27,235 nucleotides of DNA from DATDAW01 sp036524675 (GTDB lineage: Bacteria; Verrucomicrobiota; Verrucomicrobiia; Chthoniobacterales; DASVRZ01): assembly GCA_036524675.1 (NCBI GenBank), contig DATDBU010000078.1:1-27235 (forward strand), in the 5' to 3' direction. Under the pieces are notes generated by a model that saw only the letters and a list, made by a program, of their open reading frames with translations, was not told the DNA's origin and made no database searches. Shown here piece after piece: positions 16,316-23,537 of this stretch (position 1 is its first letter; each line of letters begins with the position of its first letter). The position numbers and the translations under genes were made by a program.

Positions 16316-17272
16316 ATGCGCGCGGTTCTTATTATCAATCCCGTCTCCGGCGATAACGAGCCGAATACAGGAAAAATATCCCACATCCACGAACTACTGC
16401 GGGATGCGCCGTTTAGTATGGATGTAATATGCACGTCCGCGGACAAAACAGCATCCAGCATAGCTCAACGAGCCGTCGAGGGCGGTTTTGATGTAATTCT
16501 GGTTGGAGGAGGCGATGGGACGGTGGGCGAGGTCGCCCGGCACGTTGTTCATAAGGACACCACTCTGGGCATCATTCCCATCGGCACGTTCAACAACATT
16601 GCCCGGAGCCTGGGAATCCCCGCAGACCTGGCAGACGCCTGCCGTATCATCCGCGAGGGATTTACGCACAAGATTGACGTTGGAGAAGCCGACGGACATT
16701 GGTTTTTCGAGGCGGCAGGTGCAGGGTTGGATGCCGCCCTGTTTCCACTGGGCGAAGAAATCAAGGGCGGACGGTGGACCCGCATCCTCGGGATCGCGAG
16801 GCTTTTGTTCCAGTATCATCCGCAGAAATTTCGACTAACCTTCGACCGTCCTCTTGTCGAGGTGCTGCCTCCGTCGCGGCAAAGGCATCGTTCCGCCCGA
16901 TCGCTTGCTGGACGAGTGCTCAAACGGCACGCTCTTTTTGTCGTCGCCGCGAACGGGCCGTACTACGGTGGAGGGTTTACAGTGGCGCCGGGCGCCAGAT
17001 TGAACGATGGCTGTCTGACCATTTCTCTTTTCCGCAATTTTAGTAAATTGGAACTCCTAAGCCATTTTCGGTCGATTTCCCGCGGCCGTCACCGCTATTC
17101 GCCCAAAATCGAGACCTATACGGTAAAGCAGCTTCACGTTGATTGCTCGACTCTCATGCCCGTGCACGTCGATGGCCAGCTGCTTGGAAACACCCCGGTT
17201 ACGTTTCGTGCCGTCTCCGCGGCGCTACGCGTCTTCACCCCTGAAAATTGCGAGCCGGTGCAAGCCCGATAA
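16316..17272 (+). CDS. YegS/DagK-type lipid kinase
   Basis: A 318-residue member of the diacylglycerol-kinase catalytic family (YegS, BmrU, DgkB). It would transfer phosphate from ATP to a lipid such as diacylglycerol at the inner face of the membrane. Seen: the nucleotide-binding GGGDGT motif at 64-69, the GTFNNIARSLGIP motif at 90-102 (family PxGTxNxxAxxLxIP), GAGLDAALF, and the C-terminal beta-sandwich with HVDGQLLGNTPVTF (family hxDGE/QP). The insert around 180-200 is Arg/Ser-rich. It begins 40 bp after sufD and may be read through from the suf promoter, although a functional link with Fe-S assembly is not established. Exact lipid specificity is unknown. Confidence 0.85.
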   Translation: MRAVLIINPVSGDNEPNTGKISHIHELLRDAPFSMDVICTSADKTASSIAQRAVEGGFDVILVGGGDGTVGEVARHVVHKDTTLGIIPIGTFNNIARSLGIPADLADACRIIREGFTHKIDVGEADGHWFFEAAGAGLDAALFPLGEEIKGGRWTRILGIARLLFQYHPQKFRLTFDRPLVEVLPPSRQRHRSARSLAGRVLKRHALFVVAANGPYYGGGFTVAPGARLNDGCLTISLFRNFSKLELLSHFRSISRGRHRYSPKIETYTVKQLHVDCSTLMPVHVDGQLLGNTPVTFRAVSAALRVFTPENCEPVQAR

Positions 17273-17317
17273 CATAATCCGTTGCAATCGGCCCTATCGA
17301 AACGAAAACGTAATTCT

Positions 17318-17360
17318 GTCGGCTGACCCGACGTAAACAGGAAAGGAGTGACCCCTGTTT
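17318..17360. other. Two adjacent small hairpins between convergent genes
   Basis: GTCGG (17318-17322) pairs with CCGAC (17328-17332), and AAACAGG (17335-17341) pairs with CCTGTTT (17354-17360). A short T run follows the second stem on the plus strand (TTTT, 17358-17361), so it could weakly terminate the lipid kinase transcript. The rest of 17273-17463 shows nothing recognisable. Confidence 0.3.
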
Positions 17361-17463
17361 TGCCGGAAAGGGCATTGCCAGAGTTAGCATCTCTTCGCGT
17401 CGATTCCTACAAGGAGCTGCGGTGACCGCGACCTTCAATCGGGACAGGTAACACCCCTCCCCG

Positions 17464-17892
17464 TCAGCGCAAATGCCGCAAGATTTCCCGGATCGTCTCA
17501 CGGGTCTCGTCGATCTCATTACTGATGCGATCCACGCTTGCCTCGTCGTCCCGGATCCGTTGCCAGTCTGCTTGCCATGCTCCGTGCAGTTCCTCGGCAT
17601 GTTGCAACGCAGGAGCCGGCAGAAGCTGGCAAAGATCGGAGATCAGGGCCACGTGCCCCCACCCCATCATCGGATGTCCAAGCGAGTCGTCCTTTGCGTA
17701 AAAGGCACCATTGACGATGACCTGCAGTTCCCCAAGGTGCTTCAGAACTTCAAACGCCGCGACGCGCACGTTACGGTTATGCTCGGTCCGCTCATTGCGC
17801 CAGGTGTTGTAGCCAAGGCTGGTCAACGCGACGACAAGGCTGATTAGGGCGACGGCGTTCGTCTTGAGTTGCTGTCGAATGGTCTGTGCCAT
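17464..17892 (-). CDS. Single-pass membrane protein of unknown function
   Basis: A 142-residue protein. One transmembrane helix lies at about residues 13-29 (ALISLVVALTSLGYNTW), preceded by a short basic N-terminus (MAQTIRQQLK). After RNERTEHNRNVRVAAFEVL comes an alpha-helical soluble domain containing several Trp and ending in an acidic/basic helix (DRISNEIDETRETIREILRHLR) that could form a coiled coil. No catalytic motif is visible. The start is ATG 17892, which has a GAGG five bases upstream; the frame remains open to 17967, but that extension is not membrane-like. Small proteins with this N-terminal layout seem to occur in unrelated bacteria (memory only, unverified), so transfer is possible. 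It is convergent with the lipid kinase and has no partner gene. Confidence 0.65.
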   Translation of the reverse strand: MAQTIRQQLKTNAVALISLVVALTSLGYNTWRNERTEHNRNVRVAAFEVLKHLGELQVIVNGAFYAKDDSLGHPMMGWGHVALISDLCQLLPAPALQHAEELHGAWQADWQRIRDDEASVDRISNEIDETRETIREILRHLR

Positions 17893-18106
17893 GGGGGCCT
17901 CGCCTTTGAGGTCGGTCGCATCATACATGAACAAAAGGGACGAAGGGCTCAAGTGAGAATACGGCAAGTTCGGAACGCCCGCTCGTAGCTCATTTGCCGA
18001 ACGACGGCAACAAGCGCTTCTTCCACCGTCGCATCACGTGTTCGCCAATTGCAACGCCCCAGCGAAAGGAGAGAAAAGAGTATCCTGGAGGTCGTCACCT
18101 TTATAA

Positions 18107-20773
18107 TCACAGATCCATGCCGCCCTGATCCGGTTTGAGCAGGTTGGCGACCAGGCCGGTCCAGCCGGTTTGATGCGACGCGCCAACGCCCCGCCCCGTG
18201 TCCCCGTGGAAATATTCATGGAAAAGGAGGTGATCCCGAAAATGCGGATCACTCTGCATTTTCTCGTGGTGATTGAACACAGGCCGGCGCCCGTGCTCGT
18301 CCTTGAGGAAAATACGCGTCAGCCGCCGGGCCAGTTCGTTAGCCACTTCGCGAATGGTTAGGTAATTTCCGGAACCAGTTGGGCATTCCACTTTGAAATC
18401 GTCCCCATAGTAGCTGTGGAATTTCTGCAGCGATTCGATGAGAAGATAGTTCACCGGCATCCAGATGGGCCCACGCCAGTTGGAGTTTCCGCCGAAAAGA
18501 CCGGAATTGGATTCGGCAGGCTGATAGCTAACACCCAGCTCATTTCCGCAGAAGTTGAAGACGTAAGGGTGGGCTTCGTGATGCTTCGAAATGCCGCGAA
18601 CACCGTACTCGGAGAGAAACTCCGTTTCATCCAGCATTCGGCGCAGCAGACATTTCATCCGATGACCGCGCAACAGCGAGAGCAGGTGCCGCTCGTCGTT
18701 CCCGCATTCGTTCCATCGCGAAACAAGCTTCGCAAGGTCTGGCCGATAGTTCAGGAACCATCTCAGGCGTTTGGCGAAACCAGGAACTTTATCTAACAGA
18801 TCGTGCTCCAGCACTTCGACGGCATAGAGCGGGATCAATCCAACCATGGAACGCACTTTGAGGGGCACCATCTGACCGTTGGGAAGATTGAGGACGTCAT
18901 AGTAAAATTCGTCCGCTTCATTCCACAGTCCGATCCCCGATTCACCGATGTTATTCATCGCCTCCGCGATGTGAAGAAAGTGCTCGAAAAACTTAGTAGC
19001 GATATCTTCGTAAACGGGATTGTGCTGCGCCAGTTCGAGAGCGATGCGCATGAGGTTAAGCGAATACATCGCCATCCAGCTCGTGCCGTCCGCCTGATTG
19101 ATAAAGCCACCCGTAGGCAGCGGTGCGCTCCGGTCGAATACACCAATGTTATCGAGTCCGAGAAATCCGCCCTGGAAGATGTTACGGCCTTGGGCGTCCT
19201 TGCGGTTCACCCACCATGTGAAATTGAGCATGAGTTTGTGGAAGACCCGCTCGAGAAAAGCGAGATCGCCGGCGCCGCCGTTACGATCGCGGTCCATCTC
19301 AAAAACCCGCCACGTAGCCCACGCATGAACGGGTGGATTGACATCGCCAAAAGCCCACTCATAGGCCGGCAACTGGCCATTGGGATGCATATACCACTCC
19401 CTGGTCATTAGAAGGAGCTGCGATTTTGCAAACTCCGCGTCGACAAGAGCAAAGGCCACGGTGTGAAATGCGAGATCCCAGGCGGCATACCAAGGGTACT
19501 CCCACTTGTCCGGCATCGAGACAACGTCGGCATTGTTGAGATGTTTCCACTCGAAATTGCGGCCGTGACAACGCTCATGCGGAGGCGCGGGCTGGGCAGG
19601 GTCCCCGTTCAACCACTCGGGAACGTCATAGTAAAAATATTGTTTACTCCAAATCATCCCGGCCAGAGCCTGGCGTTGGACGAGGCGGGCATCGTCGTCT
19701 TTCAGATCCCTTTGCAAATCGGCATAAAACGCATCGGCTTCGGCCCGGCGCGTTTCGATGATGTGATCGAAACTCTCGAACGGATCCCCCTCGGAAGGGT
19801 TTCTAAGACTCGCCCGAACCGTGATGGACTCTCCGGCAGGAACGCTGCGAGCGATCATCGCGGCCGCTTTTGTTCCTTTTTGCATGGGATTAATTGCGTC
19901 CTTGTTGCCGCCAACCACGAATTCGTGAAAGGCGTCTTTGAAAAAACCCTCGGTATTCAACCCATATAAACGGCGCGTGTTGGTCTCGTTTTCCGTAAAC
20001 AACCACGATTCGGCGCCTTCAACGTGAAAATGAAATTCGCCCATGTCCGCGTGAATAGCCCGCACCGACTGGGGGCTGCGGGCCGAGATCTCCGGCTTTT
20101 TCGCACCTGGTTTCCATGACCAGGTGTTCCGAAACCAAATCTGAGGCAGAACATGAATCATCGCGTCCTCGGGGCCTCGATTGTGAACGGTGATTCTCAT
20201 ATTCACCGCTGTCGGATCAATCCGCGCGTATTCGACGAAAACATCGAAGTAACGGTTATCCGTAAAAACGCAGGTATCGAGCAGCTCATATTCCTGCTCG
20301 TGCTCGCCGCGGGAGCGATTGATGTGAACAAGATCCGCATAGGGAAACGCCCGTTGCGGGTACTTGTAGAGCATCTTCAGGTACGAATGAGTCGGAGTTC
20401 CGTCGAGATAGTAATAGAGCTCCTTGCAATCCTCCCCATGATTACCCTCGCTATTGGTCAGGCCGAAGAGGCGTTCCTTTAAAATGGGATCGCGTCCATT
20501 CCAGAGAACCAGGGAAAGGCACAGTCGCTGGTGATGGTCGGTAAAGCCTGCAATCCCGTCTTCCCCCCAACGATAAGCGCGGCTCCGGGCGTGATCGTGA
20601 GGCAAATACTCCCAGGCGTTGCCGTGCGAACTGTAATCCTCGCGCACTGTGCCCCATTGGCGCTCGCTCAAATAAGGTCCCCATTTTCGCCAGAGACCGT
20701 TGACATTTTGGTATCGTTTTTCGTCTTCAAGACGGAGCTGTTCAGCGCGAGGGGAAAAAGAGATCGTATCCAT
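18107..20773 (-). CDS. Large glucosidase-like glycoside hydrolase, GH63/MGH1 type
   Basis: An 888-residue protein of the bacterial 'glucosidase' family with an (alpha/alpha)6 barrel related to GH63 (processing glucosidase I, mannosylglycerate hydrolase). An N-terminal beta-sandwich region spans about 1-340, including WGPYLSERQWGTVREDYS and WEYLPHDHARSRAYRWGEDG. The barrel follows with EYPWYAAWDLAFHT, whose Asp433 is the likely catalytic acid, then PAYEWAFGDVNPPVHAWA, NWRGPIWMPVNYLLIESL near residue 764, and a terminal HQTGWTGLVANLL. No signal peptide, so cytoplasmic. The substrate is probably an alpha-glucoside or compatible-solute glycoside, but this cannot be settled here. ATG 20773 gives the family's usual N-terminus. 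It is divergent from the SNF2 helicase gene. Confidence 0.85.
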   Translation of the reverse strand: MDTISFSPRAEQLRLEDEKRYQNVNGLWRKWGPYLSERQWGTVREDYSSHGNAWEYLPHDHARSRAYRWGEDGIAGFTDHHQRLCLSLVLWNGRDPILKERLFGLTNSEGNHGEDCKELYYYLDGTPTHSYLKMLYKYPQRAFPYADLVHINRSRGEHEQEYELLDTCVFTDNRYFDVFVEYARIDPTAVNMRITVHNRGPEDAMIHVLPQIWFRNTWSWKPGAKKPEISARSPQSVRAIHADMGEFHFHVEGAESWLFTENETNTRRLYGLNTEGFFKDAFHEFVVGGNKDAINPMQKGTKAAAMIARSVPAGESITVRASLRNPSEGDPFESFDHIIETRRAEADAFYADLQRDLKDDDARLVQRQALAGMIWSKQYFYYDVPEWLNGDPAQPAPPHERCHGRNFEWKHLNNADVVSMPDKWEYPWYAAWDLAFHTVAFALVDAEFAKSQLLLMTREWYMHPNGQLPAYEWAFGDVNPPVHAWATWRVFEMDRDRNGGAGDLAFLERVFHKLMLNFTWWVNRKDAQGRNIFQGGFLGLDNIGVFDRSAPLPTGGFINQADGTSWMAMYSLNLMRIALELAQHNPVYEDIATKFFEHFLHIAEAMNNIGESGIGLWNEADEFYYDVLNLPNGQMVPLKVRSMVGLIPLYAVEVLEHDLLDKVPGFAKRLRWFLNYRPDLAKLVSRWNECGNDERHLLSLLRGHRMKCLLRRMLDETEFLSEYGVRGISKHHEAHPYVFNFCGNELGVSYQPAESNSGLFGGNSNWRGPIWMPVNYLLIESLQKFHSYYGDDFKVECPTGSGNYLTIREVANELARRLTRIFLKDEHGRRPVFNHHEKMQSDPHFRDHLLFHEYFHGDTGRGVGASHQTGWTGLVANLLKPDQGGMDL

Positions 20774-20806
20774 ATCGGTTTCCCATTGGTCGTGTTAGAA
20801 GAGAAC

Positions 20807-20873
20807 TCCTTACAAGGAAGGGCGACTTTCGAAATCGCCCCTCGTGCGCCCTCAGCAGTTGAAAACCGCTGCT
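20807..20873. repeat. Three consecutive palindromes in the divergent intergenic region
   Basis: TCCTT-AC-AAGGA (20807-20818), GGGCGA...TCGCCC with a TTTCGAAA centre (20820-20840), and AGCAG...CTGCT (20854-20873) lie within 67 bp. They occupy the 174-bp gap between the divergent glucosidase and helicase genes, in the leader of the former. REP-like repeat or leader structure are both possible. Confidence 0.4.
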
Positions 20874-20947
20874 CCTTGATCTCCGATTTCGTCATTTCAC
20901 TGAAACGACGCGTCGATTAGAACTGGACGAAAACTCCGTCCGCTCCC

Positions 20948-23371
20948 TTGAAAACAAAAACCACCCGCCGAAAGACCAAAGGGCCCCTCCTCCCACCCCT
21001 TACCGACTGGCGCACTACCGACGCGCACGAAATCCTCAAGCGCCGGCTGCGCGCCCGCGAAGAGCGCTACCGAATTGCAAATGTCAGTCCGGACCATCCC
21101 ATATTTTCGAATTTCGAGGTCCGGTCTCCCAGTGGAATGACGTATCGGGTCGAAATTCGTGACGTCGCCTCCCGGCAATTCTCGTGCAGCTGCACCGATT
21201 TTCGCATCAATGGCCTTGGCACCTGCAAACACGTCGAAGCCATTCTCCTTCAGCTTGCCCGGCGCCACCGCGCCGAATACAAGGCTGCGAAGAACGTCTC
21301 GTCGACGCGCGTCGATATTGTTCCGGATCGCGCACTTGACCGCCTTCGTGTCGAGCGCGGACTGAAAAATCTACCGTCCAAGTTCCACGCCTGGTTCGAC
21401 TCCGAAGGGGTCCAATTTCCGAATGTTGATCCCGCGTATCTCGTTGAAAAACTCGCTTCTTCTTCCAGTAGCCAGGCGCTTCGCGTTTCGCAAGATGTCG
21501 CTCCCTGGCTCGAATCGCGCCGCCACGCCGAAGAGCGCGTCCTCCTTCGCCGCGACTACGAAGCCGGCATTCGCGACGGGCGCCATCCGGAACAGGTTAC
21601 ACTTTCTCCGCTTTTTCCCTACCAACGCGAAGGAATGCTGCATCTGGCCTTTGGCGAACGCGCCCTGCTCGCCGACGAAATGGGCCTTGGCAAAACCATC
21701 CAGGCCATCGCTGCTTGTGCTCTGCTCTATCATCTCAGGAAAGCCTCACGCGCCCTCATCGTCACTCCGGCTTCGCTCAAGACTGAATGGGAAGAGCAAA
21801 TCCGCAGGTTCACCCCCCTCGCATTGCGCCTCCTTTTCGGAGGCCGCGCCGTCCGGGCACGTGCCTACTCCGAGTCGGATCCCCCGTTCTTTACCATCGC
21901 CAACTACGAGCAGGTCGTTTCTGACAGTCTCGATATCAACGAGCGCCTCCGGCCCGATATTGTCGTTCTCGACGAAGCGCAGCGCATCAAGAATTGGTCC
22001 ACGAAAACTGCCCAGGCTGTCAAACGTCTCAAAAGCCGGTACGCCTTTGTGCTTACGGGCACTCCGATCGAGAACCGCATCGATGAGCTCCGTTCGCTCA
22101 TCGATTACCTCGATCCCTCCCTGCTTGGCCCGCTCTTTCGCTTCAACCGCGAATACTACACCTTCGATGACAAAGGCCGCCCTGAAGGCTACAAAAATCT
22201 AGGTCTCCTCCGTGAGCGTGTGCGCCCGCTCATTCTTCGCCGGCGCAAAGCCGACGTCGAAACGGAGCTGCCCGATCGCACCGACCGCAACCTCTTCGTT
22301 CCGCTTACTCCGACCATGCGCGACGAATACGCAAGTCACGAAAAACAAGTCGCAGAGCTCGTCCAAAAGGCGAAACGCCGCCCGCCTACGCCGAAAGAGC
22401 AGGATCTCCTCATGGTTCTCATGAACATCATGCGGATGATTTGCGACTCGCCATCTATCGTCAAAGGTAATCCCTGCGAAGATTGTCCCAAACTCGATGA
22501 ACTCGCCCGCGTCTTGGAGGAGTCCCTCTCTGATCCGGATGTGAAGATCATCGTGTTTTCAGAATGGGAAGGCATGCTCGCCAAGGTGCGCACTTGGGCG
22601 GAAAATGAAGGCACCAGCTATGCCTGGCACACCGGCAGCGTCCCGCAGAAACGTCGTCGCGCCGAGATCCTCGCATTCCGCAACGATCCAAATTGTCGCC
22701 TTTTTCTGAGCACCGACTCCGGCGGAGTCGGCCTCAATCTGCAAAACGCCAGTGTAGTCATCAATTGTGATCTGCCTTGGAACCCCGCCAAACTCGAGCA
22801 ACGCATCGCCCGAGCCTGGCGCAAAAACCAGCTGCGTGCGGTAACCGTGGTCAACCTGATTGCCGAAAATACCATCGAGCACGGCATGCTCGGCAGCCTC
22901 GCGAACAAAATGGAGCTCGCTCAGGGTGTCCTCGACGGCGTGGGCAACCTCGGCAACATCAAGCTCAAAGCCGGACGCCAAGCGCTGCTCAAACGTCTCG
23001 AACAAGTGATGGCGGCAGTGCCGTCGGAAGGCATCGCCCCAACCGCCCCTGTCTCGTCCGACCCCGCTGCCGTTTTTGCTGCCAGCCTTGGCGAACGCCT
23101 TGGCAGTCGCGTCGCCCACTGCGATGAGACCTGGCTTCCCGGCTCGGAAACACCTGTCCTGATTGTGGTCGTCCACGGACAGGCCGATAGTTATCGCCCG
23201 CTCATCGAGGAAATCTTCGGCGACATTCCGTGGCGCAGCGCCAAACCTACCCTGCAAATCCTGGACACGTCGTCGTGGAACGCGCTACAGCAGCTTGCCG
23301 CCGCCGGAATGATCACCATCCATACCCGCGCAACGCGTCCCCTCCTCCCTCGCGATGAGCCCATGCCCTGA
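20948..23371 (+). CDS. SWIM zinc-finger SNF2-family helicase/ATPase
   Basis: An 807-residue SF2 DNA translocase. An N-terminal SWIM zinc finger has ligands Cys80, Cys82, Cys93 and His95 (SCSCTDFRINGLGTCKHV). A linker (about 100-215) leads to the two RecA-like domains: motif I DEMGLGKT at 243-250, motif II DEAQ from Asp342, the LTGTPIENR motif III, LFLSTDSGGVGLNLQ motif V and QRIARAWRKNQ motif VI at 618-628. Motif VI departs from the usual QxxGRAHRIGQ. About 130 residues at the C-terminus match nothing recognised. SWIM-SNF2 proteins remodel protein-DNA complexes such as stalled RNA polymerase (RapA/HepA-like role, inferred). The start is TTG 20948: an in-frame stop lies at 20918 and no other start falls between. 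Confidence 0.9.
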   Translation: MKTKTTRRKTKGPLLPPLTDWRTTDAHEILKRRLRAREERYRIANVSPDHPIFSNFEVRSPSGMTYRVEIRDVASRQFSCSCTDFRINGLGTCKHVEAILLQLARRHRAEYKAAKNVSSTRVDIVPDRALDRLRVERGLKNLPSKFHAWFDSEGVQFPNVDPAYLVEKLASSSSSQALRVSQDVAPWLESRRHAEERVLLRRDYEAGIRDGRHPEQVTLSPLFPYQREGMLHLAFGERALLADEMGLGKTIQAIAACALLYHLRKASRALIVTPASLKTEWEEQIRRFTPLALRLLFGGRAVRARAYSESDPPFFTIANYEQVVSDSLDINERLRPDIVVLDEAQRIKNWSTKTAQAVKRLKSRYAFVLTGTPIENRIDELRSLIDYLDPSLLGPLFRFNREYYTFDDKGRPEGYKNLGLLRERVRPLILRRRKADVETELPDRTDRNLFVPLTPTMRDEYASHEKQVAELVQKAKRRPPTPKEQDLLMVLMNIMRMICDSPSIVKGNPCEDCPKLDELARVLEESLSDPDVKIIVFSEWEGMLAKVRTWAENEGTSYAWHTGSVPQKRRRAEILAFRNDPNCRLFLSTDSGGVGLNLQNASVVINCDLPWNPAKLEQRIARAWRKNQLRAVTVVNLIAENTIEHGMLGSLANKMELAQGVLDGVGNLGNIKLKAGRQALLKRLEQVMAAVPSEGIAPTAPVSSDPAAVFAASLGERLGSRVAHCDETWLPGSETPVLIVVVHGQADSYRPLIEEIFGDIPWRSAKPTLQILDTSSWNALQQLAAAGMITIHTRATRPLLPRDEPMP

Positions 23372-23474
23372 GAGGCAACGCGCTTTTTTACGAAGACTTC
23401 TGCACTCCATGGCGCTCCGCGCGACAGATCGCCGTCTTCGGTTGAGAATCACAACACATCATCACATCATGATA

Positions 23475-23534
23475 CGTTCATTTGTCCCTTGATCATTCGC
23501 CGTTCGGCGGTAGTCATTTGTCGTTCGTCATTCC
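23475..23534. repeat. Degenerate TCATTTG/TCATTCG simple repeat upstream of metH
   Basis: Successive units CGTTCATTTGTC, GATCATTCGCC, AGTCATTTGTCG and TTCGTCATTC make up the 60 bp just before the metH start, with a CGCCG-TT-CGGCG hairpin inside (about 23488-23499). It seems to be dispersed simple-sequence DNA. No cobalamin riboswitch (B12 box) was recognised in 23372-23537. Confidence 0.4.
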
Positions 23535-23537
23535 TTT

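Noticed and set aside
18034..18106. Intrinsic terminator after the glucosidase gene
   Set aside because: No convincing stem followed by a T-tract on the minus strand was found.
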